Source: Salminus brasiliensis (Eukaryota; Chordata; Actinopteri; Characiformes; Bryconidae). Taken from it: a stretch of 64,000 nucleotides of DNA. The DNA lies in contig NC_132879.1 of NCBI RefSeq assembly GCF_030463535.1, forward strand, positions 34,764,925-34,828,924, written 5' to 3'. Shown here one piece after another: positions 36,720 through 48,600 of the stretch. The notes beneath the pieces are model-generated. The model ran no database searches. It was not told the DNA's origin and was given only the letters and a program-made list of their open reading frames with translations. Each line of letters begins with the position of its first letter. Within the stretch, counting starts at the first letter, position 1. The translations under genes and the position numbers were made by a program.

Positions 36720-37243
36720 GGCCCGTCTCCCTCCACCCATCCTCACCCTCTTCTATAGGGGGACCATAGAGAGCATCCTAAGCAGCTGCATCACTGCCTG
36801 GTTTGGGACCTGCACAGCCTCTGACCGCAAGACAACGCATTGTGAGGACAGCTGAGAGGATCATCGGAGTCTCTCTCCCCTCCGTTATGGACATTTACAC
36901 CACCCGCTGCATCTGCAAAGAAACCAGCATTGTGGATGACTCCACCCACCCTTCACACAGACTGTTCTCCCTCCTGCCATCAGGAAGAAGGTACCGCAGC
37001 ATCCGGGCCAACACGACCAGACTCTGCAACAGCTTCTTCCCCCAAGCCATCAGACTTCTCAACTCAACTCAACTTCTGACCTGATGTACTTCTCTGCTGT
37101 CTGTCCGCACTTGTTTGTGTTGCACTTGTGTCTTGTATGCACTGTGTCTGTGTTGCACCATGGTCCTGGAGGAACGTTGTTTTGTTTCACTGTGTACTCT
37201 GTATGTAGTTGAAATGACAATAAAACCCACTTGACTTGACTTA
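36720..37243 (+). mobile_element. 5'-truncated L2/CR1-type LINE (end of ORF2 and 3' tail)
   Basis: Translations in two frames match the C-terminus of L2-type reverse-transcriptase proteins: GTIESILSSCITAWFGTCTA near 36760-36820, then RTAERIIGVSLPSVMDIYTT, STHPSHRLFSLLPSGRRYRS and NSFFPQAIRLLNS through about 37070. The tail ends aataaaacccacttgacttg with a short ACTTG repeat. A frame change separates the two blocks. Non-functional. Confidence 0.75.
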
Positions 37244-37261
37244 ATTGCAAGGAAGCTAAAG

Positions 37262-37440
37262 ATTACACGCGTCACAGAGGTGGGCCAACATAGTGTTAGG
37301 AGTCTTGCCCAAGGACTCTTATTGGTGTAGCGTAGCATAGTCACCCAGACTGGGAATCGAACCCTGGTCTCCCACAGGGTGTGGTAACTCACTGGTAGGT
37401 GAGGTGTTATCTGTTGCACCACACCAACTGCTGTGTGCTG
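37262..37440 (-). mobile_element. tRNA-derived SINE, - strand
   Basis: On the - strand the segment contains a strong B box (agggttcgattcccag, about 37345-37362) preceded by caacagataacacctcacc as a weak A-box region. Sequence past the B box does not fold as a full tRNA, so a SINE head is preferred over a tRNA gene. Confidence 0.55.
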
Positions 37441-37755
37441 CATGTGGGCTAATGTTAGTCCTCCCTGCCTGTCAGACCCCATCAGCAGCCCTGTATACTG
37501 TGAATGGATATGTGCCATTAGTCACAATTCCTGCTAGTTTGTTGCACAGGCTTTTCTGTATTTATCAGTTATCAATAAAAGGCTGATTTTGAAAGGCTTA
37601 TGTAGATCTAGTCACTAGGTGGCAGTACTACCCTAAAATCACTGAAGAGAAAGAAACAGTCGCTTACAGCCAATAGTTTAGGCACTGCTGGTCACTTAGT
37701 AGTAGTGAAAATACACCGGCCGGACACTTCATTGAAAATACCATCCACTTGATAT

Positions 37756-38640
37756 TTACAGTGTTGACCCTTCCTCTTTAGGACTAATGCAGTTCGCCTT
37801 GGTATGCTGGATACCAGCCTCTGGGTAAAATCTTGACTGATGGCAACCCATTCTTGCCTAATCAGTGCCTGAGGTTGATCACAGTTCTGTGTTTGTTTCT
37901 GTGCCCACCCTCTTTTTTCCTGGCCATGGACCCAAATTGTTAATATTGCATTCACCGAGCCACTTGTGACATGGTGCTCAGTCATGCTGGAAAAAGCAGT
38001 GTTGATCCCCAGATTGCTCCTGGATCACTGTAAGAGGGCGTTTTGTTGCCGTTCCTTATTCCCAGCAGTCTTTGTAGGCAGCATTATAAGCAAACCCACT
38101 CCCCTCGAACAAGAAGCAACCCCATACGTGAATGGTCCCAGGATGCTTCACTGTTGGCCAGACACAGGACTCATGGTTGAGCTCACCTTTTCTTCTCCAA
38201 ACAATCATTTTCACTTTAGCCCAATTCCTAAACTTCCTGCCCTTGATGTTTGTCATGGCGAGAAGTGGCTTCTTTGCTGCCCTTTTGACACCAAGCCATC
38301 CTTCAAAAGCCTTCGCCTCACTGCGCGTGTAGATGCACTCACCCCTGCCTTCTGCCATTCCTGAGCAAGCTCCGCACTGGTGGTGACCCGATCCCGTAGC
38401 TGCATCCTCTTTAGGAGAAAGCCCTGACGCTGGCTTGCCTTCCCTGAAGCCTTCTTCACTGCAGTTGAAATTGAGCTTGTCCTCCCTAACACTTTCTCCT
38501 GAGCTATGGAGAAGATCATTGAAATGATGCCAGCAGGGCATTTTGTGGCAGGGCTGAAATGCAGTGGCTGGAATGCAATTAGTTGCAATTCATCTGAGCA
38601 CTGAGATTTGTGTCGGTCTCAAAACTTTTGGCCACGACTG
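37756..38640 (-). mobile_element. Degenerate Tc1-like transposon nested in the MITE, - strand
   Basis: Its preserved end at 38640 reads, on the - strand, CAGTCGTGGCCAAAAGTTTT, followed by TA at 38641-38642. Transposase fragments on the - strand include RDRVTTSAELAQEWQKAGVS (about 38350-38410), PTVKHPGTIHVWGCF (about 38110-38160) and EWVAISQDFTQRLVSSIPRR (about 37800-37860). The segment between the last two is mostly deleted and the frame is broken. The other terminal repeat is missing. Confidence 0.75.
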
Positions 38641-38845
38641 TACACTCACTATCCTGGTAGCTGGTACGAGAGGACCAGGCGCTGCAGTGCTGCTGGAGCT
38701 TTTAAACACAGTGACACTGAACACTCCGGCAGCACAGCAGTGTCTAGTCCTCTCGTACCAGCACAACACACACACACACACACACTAACACGCCGCCACC
38801 ATGTCAGTGTCATAGCAGTGCTAAGAATGACCCACCACCCAAGTA

Positions 38846-39730
38846 CTGCAGTGGCTTGCAAAAGTATTCCTACCCTCTCATGCTTCTCTCTGATACCCCT
38901 AAATACAATCCAGTGTAATCAGTGGCCTTCAGAAATAACTTTATTAGTTAATAGAGTCCAGCTGTGTGTCATTTAGTCTCAGTATAAATACACCTGTTCT
39001 GTGAAGGCCTGGCCGTCCACCCACACTTACAGCTCGAGCAAGGAGAACGCTGGTCAGAGAAGCAGCCATGGTCAGTCTGGAGGAGCTTGCAGGAATCCAC
39101 AGCTCAGGTTGGAAAATCTATCAGTCTATAAGTGGGAGAAACTAGAAGTCGTGGACTCCACAAATCTGGCCTTCATGGAAGAGTGACAAGAAGAAAACCA
39201 TTGTTGAAAGTAGGTGCTGTGGTCAGATGAGATCAAATTTTGAGAACCTTTTGGCCTAAATGCAAGGCGCTATGTGTGGTGGAAAAGTGACCCTGCTCAT
39301 CACCCTGAACACACCATCCCCACTGTGAAACATGGTGGTGGCAGCATCCTGCTGTGGGGATGCTTTTCCTTAGCAGGGACAGGAAAGCTGGTTAGAGTTG
39401 ATGGTAAGAAGGGTGGAGCTAAATACAGGGCAATCCTGGAAGAAAACCTGCTGGAGGCTGCAAAAGACTTGAGATAATGACTCTAAACATACAGCCAGAG
39501 CTACAGTGGAAAGGTTTATGCAAGACATGAAAATTGCTGTTCACAGACGCTCTCCATCCAACTTGGCTGAGCTTGGGCTATTTTGCAGAGAAGAATGGAC
39601 AAAAATCTCAGTCTCTAGATATGCAAAGCTGGTGGAGACATACCCCAAAAGACCTGCAGCTGTAATTGCAGCCAAAAGGTGTCTCTACAAAGTATTGATA
39701 TACTGAATACTTGTGCAAGTCACACTTCTG
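38846..39730 (+). mobile_element. Internally deleted Tc1-like transposon nested in the MITE, + strand
   Basis: Flanked by TA on both sides (38844-38845, 39731-39732). Left end CTGCAGTGGCTTGCAAAAGT; right end, on the other strand, CAGAAGTGTGACTTGCACAA. Inside, 39328-39420 encodes KHGGGSILLWGCFSLAGTGK. The region after LEAAKDLR is shortened and contains a stop at about 39475. At 885 bp it is well short of a typical 1.3-1.6 kb full element. Confidence 0.75.
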
Positions 39731-40194
39731 TACCTGCTCTGTGGTGGTCAAGTAGGGTCCTGAGCATTGAAGAACTGAGTATGCAGAGACACTGTAATTA
39801 TAGAACTACACAGTGCTCCTATATGGTGAGTAGAGCTGATCGAATGGACAGTGAGGGTAAGGAGGTGGTGTTAATGAAGTGACCAGTCTGTGTAGGTCAT
39901 TACTGTTTATTTGCTTAATTGAATACACTGATCCAAAAATACATATATAGCAAATTATGGCGTGCAACATTTTTGGCCTATTTCATGTTGTGTGTTATTC
40001 TTTGCTGTTGTGTGAAATTCCGCAAATTAATGACCTGCAAAATGTGCAGGAAAAAGAAAAGGCCATAATTAGGTTAGGTAAAAAAAAAAACATGGATGTG
40101 GGTGGATGAACAGGGGTGTAAACTTGGTTGTATTAGAGTAGCAATGTAGGCTGAATGTAGGATATATGGATATTCATATAGGAAAATAGGAATA

Positions 40195-40535
40195 TACACC
40201 CATCAGCCATCAGTCCAGTTCCTGAAGGTGATTCCTGTGAAAAGCCTGGAGGAGCTGAGTGACTGTAAGGCTAGACGACTGGGCCAGAGCATCTCCAAAA
40301 CATCAGGCAAATCTTGTGGGGTGTTTCTGGGTATGCAGTGATCAGTATCTACCAAGACTGCTACAAGGAAGGACAACCACTGAACTGGCGTCAGGATCAT
40401 TGGGTGCCCAAGGCTCATCGATGCGATCCAATAGTGGCCCCACCTCATAAACTTGCAGGCCTCTAAGGATCTGCTAACGTCGTAGTGCCAGAGACCACAG
40501 GCCACCCCGGAGAGGTCTAGTGGAGTCTGTGGTGG
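40195..40535 (+). mobile_element. Internally deleted Tc1-like remnant
   Basis: Begins with a TIR-like TACACCCATCAGCCATCA at 40195. Translation near 40272-40330 gives ARRLGQSISKTSG and 40400-40430 gives PRLIDA, both from the N-terminal DNA-binding half of a Tc1-like transposase. It then jumps to sequence resembling the element's 3' end (ggtctagtggagtctg). Right terminal repeat absent. Confidence 0.6.
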
Positions 40536-40824
40536 AGGAGAGGAAAGCTTCGAGAGGACGCAAAGATGAGGATCCATGAATTCTGCTGATTTATTCAAGC
40601 CTGCATAACAAATAGAAAAAAATACAAGGCCCTGTATACAATAAAAAAAATACAATAGGCCCTGCTCCAAGCCGTCCTCTCGCTCACATGCACTACTCCC
40701 TAAATACCTCCCCTTCCCTGGACTATACCATCTTAAGAGGTCACAAACCGTTTACAGTATTTACCAGTGTGTGTGTGTTCTAACACTGTGTGTGATGTAG
40801 AGGAAGCAAGGTGACCCCAGTGTT

Positions 40825-40935
40825 AACCAGTTTCATGAACATGACCGTGAGTTCACTGCTTTTCAGGGGCCTTTCTATTCACTGGATCCGAATCCAATAC
40901 AACCCCATTTATGATGTGGTAGAAGGTGCTCAGTG
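40825..40935 (+). mobile_element. Tc1-like transposase remnant (catalytic C-terminal part)
   Basis: Reads as ...FHEHDREFTAFQ..., then a decayed P-D-x-N-P-I block (gatccgaatccaatac), as in Tc1-like transposases around the catalytic Glu. Short, with no ends. Confidence 0.45.
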
Positions 40936-40984
40936 AGCTCACTGAAGTCCGGTGTTTCATTCAGCCGCATGCTACAGGTGCACA

Positions 40985-41150
40985 GAATCAAGCACCTAGC
41001 CCTGCAGTCTGCTGTTCACACATTAGTGAACAAACAGGTGGTTCTAAGGAGTTCACTGGATTCCAGCGTGGTGCTGGAATAGGATCAGCTCAGCTATGAA
41101 GTTGCAGACCATGTAAAAGGGACAGAAGTTGCCAGTGCACTGCAGCGTTC
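40985..41150 (+). mobile_element. Tc1-like remnant of a further family
   Basis: The blocks atcaagcacctagccctgca, gttcactggattccagcgtg and gaccatgtaaaagggacaga resemble the start of another fish Tc1-like transposase gene (ELSEFQRGTVIG-type). Heavily decayed, with an internal gap. Confidence 0.45.
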
Positions 41151-41284
41151 CAGATCTGCTCTGGCGTGTACAACAGACCACCTCTCAGAAACACACAGAA
41201 ACCCCACATAAACATCTGCCCACAACTGTATAAAAGACCAAAAGTAATAAAGTTTCCAAATGAGCTTTAACAACACTTTAGCCA

Positions 41285-42734
41285 AAGAACCGATAGTTTT
41301 ATTTGACGCGACACAAGAGACCAATTTACACACACATATATACACACACACACACACGCACAGAGACTACATTCAAACCAGTTACTGTAAAGTGCTGTTA
41401 AAAATATTTCATAACTAGTACACTGACCTTGAGAGTCAAGAACATGTAACACTATATAAAGTAAGGGCCAGTTTCTATTGATGTATATATTAAAAAAAAA
41501 TCAAGTTTGGCATGAGCTGCAAATTAACCATTTGAAAACCGTAATTGCGACACTGTTGTTGATCAAAAATGAACATAAACATGGGCTTCACTCAATCAGT
41601 AGTACATGATGATTTGTGTGCACGTCTAGAGGTAGTTCCTATCTTCATGACTAGCTAGATGGCCAACCATGATACCTGCATAAAAGCCTGACTGTGTTAG
41701 ATCACATCACGTCAAAACTGCCAGTTAATGAGAAAAACATGCAGTCACTACTTGAAGATCCAGTAAATAATGGAACACTCACTTGAACCCATTCAGGTAA
41801 GGCACATACAACTAATTAGACTAAATATACTCAACAACATAAAACAAAACAAACAAACAAAAAAAAAAACATATACCACCCACCTCCCACCCCTAGATAT
41901 GCAGCGATATTCTTGTTCTGTGATGCTCCTTGCCTTTTCATCCAGGCAAACTTGCCTTTGGTTACCATAGCAGCACAAGAGGAAGACAATAGGTCCTGCT
42001 TTGCATTAAAGGGGTTTGCAACCTAGCAATAATTACAATGTTTATATGGTACTTTATTTGTACAATGCAGTTAATCAGTCAGCAGTCTGTATGCACTCAG
42101 CATGCAACCGTGGTCCATATGGGATCATTGTGTAAAAACAGCTGTAACAGGAAAGCTGCGCAAGACCATTAGCTATTCGTTACTGGATTAGATTGAAGTT
42201 TTTTTTTGTATCAGTTTGTCAGAAATACACTGATTACAGAGTATCGTAGTGAAGCCATTATAAAGATGTGAGTAGTGTCGTGCAGAATCACTGTGAGCAG
42301 CGAATCAAAATCTGCTGCGTCAGTTACAATACAAAAATACAGCTTAATTTGAACAATTAAATGCCACCTATGATAAATGGTAAGTAACATTAATTGGATT
42401 GCAATAAAACAGCTGGAGTAACGAGAGACAGGCCTCTTTCTGCTGTTCTGTTTAGCGTTTAGTTATAAAATAGAAGAGACATCCTCTCCAGACCCTTTTC
42501 ATATGGCACAAGTTAAAACAAACAAACAAACAACAAACAAACACCAAATAAATTATAAAATGTACAACTTCAACAGACTTCGGGAAGAGAAATAACAAAG
42601 GAAAACCGTACTGCGTTCATAGCGTGAGGCTGAAGCCTTAGGCCTGTATCTCACAGCAAAGTGCTACACCTAGGGAAGGCCAATCAGAACCCAAAACTAC
42701 CGAATCTGAAAAAGTAACCCCACTTTTTGCACTT
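41285..42734 (-). other. gas2l3: gas2l3 3' UTR (extent inferred)
   Basis: Sequence after the gas2l3 stop. Polyadenylation hexamers on the - strand appear as tttatt at 42053-42058 and 41298-41303. It holds no recognised transposon, unlike the DNA just below 41.2 kb, which fits an end near 41.28 kb. It contains a (CA)n run near 41333-41357. Confidence 0.5.
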
Positions 42735-45649
42735 TTAGCTCTTCAGCTTCTTTTTCTTACTGTTCATTTCAAAGTAGGGCTCCTCTGTGGTTTTGGGAGC
42801 TGCAGTCCGTGGCGTTTGTTTCTGGCAGGCAGTTCTGGGGCTCGGCTTTGCTGCTTTGCTCTGAGCAGGGTTCGTTCTGAGTGGGACGTTACTGCTGGTT
42901 TGTGGTTTCCTGTTCGTGCTGTGAACGGACTGCACGGACTTTGTGCTGGGGGGCTGTGCGGATGCTGCGGCGCGTGGAGCTCCTTTACCCACTCCAGCCT
43001 GCCCTGCTGGGGCTTTGGTCCTGGAGACCTGAGAGGAACTAGAGGAAGGTGTTGGGGCTTGGGTGGAGCTTTGTGCTTTAGTGTTTACCTGTGCTTTAGA
43101 ACTGCTTGGTGCTTTAGAGTTTACCGGTGCTGGTGGCGCTTTGGCCTCTCGGGAGGTTTTCGCCAGGCCTGCTGGTCGAGGGGAGACGGGACGGGCCTTT
43201 CTGCCGTCTGTCTGGAGGCGGGCAGCGGGGGAGGGGGGGCGCCTCTGAGCAAGCCGTGAGCGCAGAGGGGCATGAGGTGGGCGGCCATCCCGTTGAGGAG
43301 GTTTCTGAGAGACAGGGGGGCACTGGGTGGAGGAGGGTTTGGGCTGTTTGCAGGTGGGCTCTGGGCAGACGGGACTGCGAGGCTGAGAGGGATTCCCACG
43401 TGGACGCAGCTTCAGTTTGGAGGTGGCAAGTGGAGCTCTCTGGGACGTCCCTCCTAAAACTGGTGGAGAAGGCTGGGGCAAAGGGCTTCTCTTTGGAGTG
43501 GGAGAGGGGAGTGGTGTGGTCTTGGGAGAAGGAAGTGGGGTGGTCTTGGGAGAAGGAGTGGGCATCTGAAGAGTCTTTTTGAGAGCTGCTGCTGCTTTCC
43601 TTGGCAGGGAAGGGGTGGAGGCAGGTGACTGGGCATAACCTCGTGGTGTGGCAGAGCCAGAGGCAGGCACAGTGGGTTTGGGGGTACTGACAGAACAGGA
43701 TGATGAAGAAGTGGAGGAGGACGAGGAAGAAGATGAAGATGATGATGATGCAGCAGAGGTGGCTGGAAGGAGGTTAACAGCAGCGAGGGGGTCCATGGTG
43801 GGTGGCTGGGCAGCCTGAGCGCTCAGGGTGGTGCTTGGCGCAGACGAGCCTTTTTGATAAGCCAGAATCTTCTGCTCCAGAGTGGTGAACTGCAGCACGC
43901 GACCAGGGTCATACTTTAACAAGAAACCCTTCAGAGTGTCCCAACCCCCGCCTACACGCACCATCACATGCTTTCCATGCAGCATCTGTGTGAAAAAGAG
44001 CAAGCGAGTGAGTGGAAAGAATGAACATTGCTAGTTTAAGATGCTATTCGACATTAAAAGTGACCACTAGTTACTAGTGTATCTTTGTATAAACACTGGG
44101 CCTCAGTTGGGCCTCATTCACTAATATATTCCTAAGCATTTTTTTTTATGTCTACATTAGATTCAGGATGTGTTTTTAAACCGCAGGATTGTTCGCAGCT
44201 AAGCTCTCATGATAATGGATACTATTGTCTTTCTACATTTACACAAGAGCCAAATCAACACTGGTGGGCTATATATATATATAAAATATATATATATATA
44301 TATAAAGCGTCAATGTAAAAAGATTGTATTCCAAGTCATTCTGGAGCATTTCTATTGACCCAATCATCATGAAATGTCTGGACACAACAAAGTCAAAATG
44401 TGAAAGAGAATTAAATGGGAATGCTTTAGAATTAGCTTAATTTCTTTATGTGACGTCTTCCTCAACTGTCTCTCTGTCAACAGGAAGAAAGGATATAAGC
44501 CCACGCATTCCATTAAAGCATAATCAGCTGTAATCTTATATCGAAGATTTCTGGCCATGGCTGGCTGTAGCATTATTAGTTAGACCCCGACTTTGCACTT
44601 TAAACACGCTTTAAATAAAGCGCAAAACCAGTGTCCAGAATCCTAATGTTTAGTTGAAAAATTAGCCAGACTTTTAGACCTAGATGATGAACTATACCTC
44701 GCGAGTATAATGTGAGCAATACCTGCAGTGGGCTCACTTCAAGCTAAAGGAGCGTGTTTACCCCTTGGTTTATCAAGCATTCTCCAAACACGTGTTCAGC
44801 GGTTATTTAACAGTGTGTACGCATTTACAGACCTTAAGACTGTTGAGCACATGCAGTTAAAACAGACTAGATTGGCTTTGCTGGATTAGTAGAATGGTTG
44901 TGAATGGGATCTCCAGGGCAATGTGCCAACCAAGGACACATTCATACTTGTGCTAACGTAAGGGTCTAGACCCCTTCTTAGTAAGTAATGCTGTTAAATT
45001 CTAAACATAACCACAATGACATTCACTCATTAAGTAGTCCTGTTTTGGGCATGTAACCAGCTTGTAAACAGGGGGAAAGGAAAACCCTTGTATCACAAAT
45101 GTAAACAGCATTTAACTGAAAGGAGAAGGTGAAGTGTCTGAATTTGCAGCAACTGAGTAACTGCTAGAGAGCTGCTAGAAATAATAATTAATTCTTAATT
45201 AAAATCACAATACATCAAATTATTATTATTTATTAGTAGCCAATCACAGTGTCATTCAGTCATTTAATGGACTTTGTTATACAATACTGTGTCTGGGAAA
45301 GTGGGTATGGGGTGGGAACAGTGTCAAGAATAGGGGAAAGAATTTCAGCTGTGTAAGCCTAACCCTAGTCCTCAAGGCCAACTGCCATGCACATTTGTGC
45401 CTTTCCTCTGCTTTGGTACCCCAATACGTAAGGACCAGGTCTGGCACTACAATGTGCGGAATAGAGAGTTTGTGTGGAAAGATTGGGGGTCAGTGCTCCA
45501 CGTTAAACAGACATGATCTGAATACACTTAGTAAGTCTCACCCTAATGAAGAGGATCTTATCCCCCAGCCTGTATCGTCCCTCTGCCAAATACTCAATGG
45601 AGAACTTCTGAGAGCAGTTACAGGGAGGATCGTCCAAGTCAGCTTGGTC
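42735..45649 (-). CDS. gas2l3: gas2l3 exons 7-8: GAR domain and Ser/Pro-rich tail
   Basis: Exon 7 (45649-45542) encodes the Cys-containing [20 protein letters not shown] and [11 protein letters not shown]. Exon 8 (43985-42735) opens with [20 protein letters not shown] and [16 protein letters not shown]. The rest is low-complexity tail: a Ser run (about 43690-43750), repeated PLPSPKTT units (about 43500-43560), and Lys/Pro/Ser-rich sequence ending [11 protein letters not shown]. The tail is poorly conserved in the family. Confidence 0.92.
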
Positions 45650-48600
45650 CTGAAAGTGCATAAAGACATGAAGCATGAAGAGTGTAATGTAAGATGCAGC
45701 GCAAAACACGAACCTAGATGCTAGTTCTAGCCAGCAATTGTCTTTGAAAAAGTCCAGATTATACATGAACTAAATTGAAGCTCTAAGTAGAAAAATGTAA
45801 ATTGAGCTTAAGTGTGTGTACGCATGTGGTAAAATGCTAAATAAACAACATGAACTCAAGTTTAGCTGCTCCCAAACCCTAGAGCAGGTCAGTAATTAGG
45901 ACATGAGAACTGTGGGAACCTAGAGATGTGATACTGGATTTGTGCAATATGTGTTGGTTAAACGTGTTAGCAGTGAACACTTAAAGTGTATTTCTCAGTC
46001 ATAAGACCACATCACATGGGGCTTCCACTCTAAACAAGGGGGGCTGTTTATACAACAAATGAAAACAAACTGAATCAAATGAGCTATGCAATAACTGGGT
46101 CAACTCTAATGCTACACAGATGGTGAATTTTGAGAGAGATCCTGGTCAGGACAAAGGTGATGAGCTCACATCTATCATGTCCTCAGAAATACTGAAATTA
46201 GTTAACTAGCTTCATCATGTCATCAAGTGTGTGGACATCTACTGCTTCTTGTACACAATCACTTGCTACTGCTGAATCTTATTTAGACTATTGATATAAA
46301 AATAATAACAATAATAATAAATCATAAACTAAAACTGTATGTATTTAGATACATTTTGCCTAACATTAACTTCAGATTGCACTTAAAAGTGAGATCAGAG
46401 AGCTGAGGCGTTTTCCAGTCTTGCTGTGTGGTGCAGGTATAGAATGCTGGCTCCACGTCCATACTGACAAGAGTACTCACTGCATGGTAGAGACCTCCAT
46501 GCTGGCAGCACACAGTGAAGGTTTTGACCGGAGGGGCAGGATCTCTGGCCATTAGCAAAGATTCCTCTAGCTCAATCTCCTTCTCCAGTTTCACCAACAC
46601 AGGTGGTTCAATGCCATACCTAAGATCACATCCCCACAAAATACAATAATCACAAACAAAAGATTTGCAGAACCTCGTATTAACTAGCTTAATCACATTC
46701 ACAAAATTCCACTCCACAGCGGGCTAGACCTGATCCACTTAAGTGGCACAAAAGACACAAAGGCCAAACTCTGACCCAAGAACGCATTTGTTCAGTAATG
46801 TACACTGTTCCCGGATGTATAAATAATAAGTGTGTCACCTTGGTTGGGGTGAAAAATGCTCCAAATTCTATTTACAAAGTCAATTTACAACCCTGGTTGC
46901 AAAGTCTCTGAAACACTGATTTTACCTGTCTGCAATTACTGGCCAGTTAAAATCGTTCAAGCACCCCATGCGTTAAAGAACCAGTTAACAGCCCACATAA
47001 GCCACTATGCATAGCACAGCCTAGCCTATTATGAGTCTTCCATGTTCAGGGAACGGAGATCCTTCATTGCAAAAATACTATGTGCAATACCCCCCCCCCA
47101 TGTGCAATTAATAGTCATTTGCTGTAAATAATATTGTTATTGCTTTTTTAATTCTTATTTATATTGTGTGTATATAGTGTAAATTATTTATCTACATTTT
47201 TGTAACTGAGTGTCTTGCTATCCCTTTCTGCTGTGACACTGAGAATTTCCCCACTGCGGGACTAATAAAGGATTATCTTATCTTATCTTATCTTATCTTC
47301 CAACATAGTATTGCTAGTTAAAGAGATTGTAGCTGGTCAACTGGGCTAGCTTCATCAGCTTCCCCGGCATCCAGCGATCAGCGTTCTCCAGCCGGCCAAG
47401 CGTTAGCTTTTAGCCTTTTGGCACTCCCCCCGGATTTCCTGTGTGGATACTTATAGCAGTGCTTCCCCCTGTTGGCTTGTTACATTTAGCCTAGAAAGGC
47501 GTTTTTTGAGCCATGACTACCAAGTAACAGTTTTGGGGTTTTGGAATACAGACGTTATACAGCAGTTTTGGTCATGTGGAATTTCTTTTTAATGACGACA
47601 TCAGTGTTCTGAGGTTCAAGGTATGTCACTTCCATATGCCAAACTCTCATTTTTCAACTATGCCAAGACAAATGCAGTTTTCCATTCTAGGGCACCTTTA
47701 AAGTTCACAAATTGAGAATAACTGCTAGCATTACTTCCCAATAAACTCACTTATTCACAGAGTGAAAAAGCAGGAGTACTCTCTTGTCTAACTAGTTCTG
47801 AGATCTGTTTGAGGCAATGGTTCACTTACTTGGAGACAATACGACCAAGCTCCAGCAAACACAGACACACCTGGCGAGGGTCCTTGTGTAGAACTGAAAG
47901 AAAAAACAAGGAAAAAAATATTATAAAAATCATGTAATCTGAACTATATTACACAGTCAGTACCATTACAGTACCATTAGAAAAGACCAGATTGTGGAGG
48001 CACATTATATGGTGCTGCTTAGATTCCTGAAGTGGAGCTGATCAGTGTAATGACCATTTGACCAAGCCCTATTTGGGACAAGACATCTACAGCCAATAAT
48101 CTCTAATTACACACCGTGTGATGAGAAGTGAATTTGTTTAACATCTAGCACAGAGCAGTTAGGGAACACATGGAGCACTCAGGTTAATTGATAAAAGGCT
48201 CCCTCCCACAGAATCATTAAGAGTGGGGTTTTATCTGTAGCTAAAGACATGAGGGGGGGGGGTAAGAGCAAGGGCTTAGGCTCAGCAGCACCATGTCCAT
48301 TTGAACCGATTACTGCGTCCATTAGAACAACATAATTAGCTCAGAGGGTGATACACGACAATGACAGAAGTATTAGGACATGCAAAGCAGTAAAGTACAG
48401 GTTAGTGGTTAACTATACATACTGCCCAATACTCCGATACTCTGGCAAGGGCAAGCAGGTAATTTAGACTACTAAGCCTCTAGAAGCAGACTACATTGGT
48501 CTTCAAGGACACTTCCTAAATCAGACTTCAGGCCAGGTGCATTCTGCAGGAAACTATAAAGGAGACTATAAATGAGCACTTTGGGTGAATCTTTCAAATA

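Larger units (their letters stand above)
37712..39894. mobile_element. Tc1-family MITE broken by two later transposon insertions
   Basis: Left end TACACCGGCCGGACACTTCA (37712) and right end, read on the other strand, TACACAGACTGGTCACTTCA (39894) form related terminal repeats. The host sequence survives in three pieces: about 37712-37755, 38641-38845 and 39731-39894. The middle piece has an internal palindrome (gctggtacgagaggac near 38660 and gtcctctcgtaccagc near 38747). The gaps are filled by two other Tc1-like elements. Confidence 0.65.

Noticed and set aside
37345-37362. Possible tRNA gene (good B box)
   Set aside because: The A box is weak and no cloverleaf with an acceptor stem could be formed around it. 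The sequence looks like a SINE head.
43127-43582. 151-codon + strand frame
   Set aside because: It is antisense to the Ser/Pro-rich last exon of gas2l3; no independent signals.
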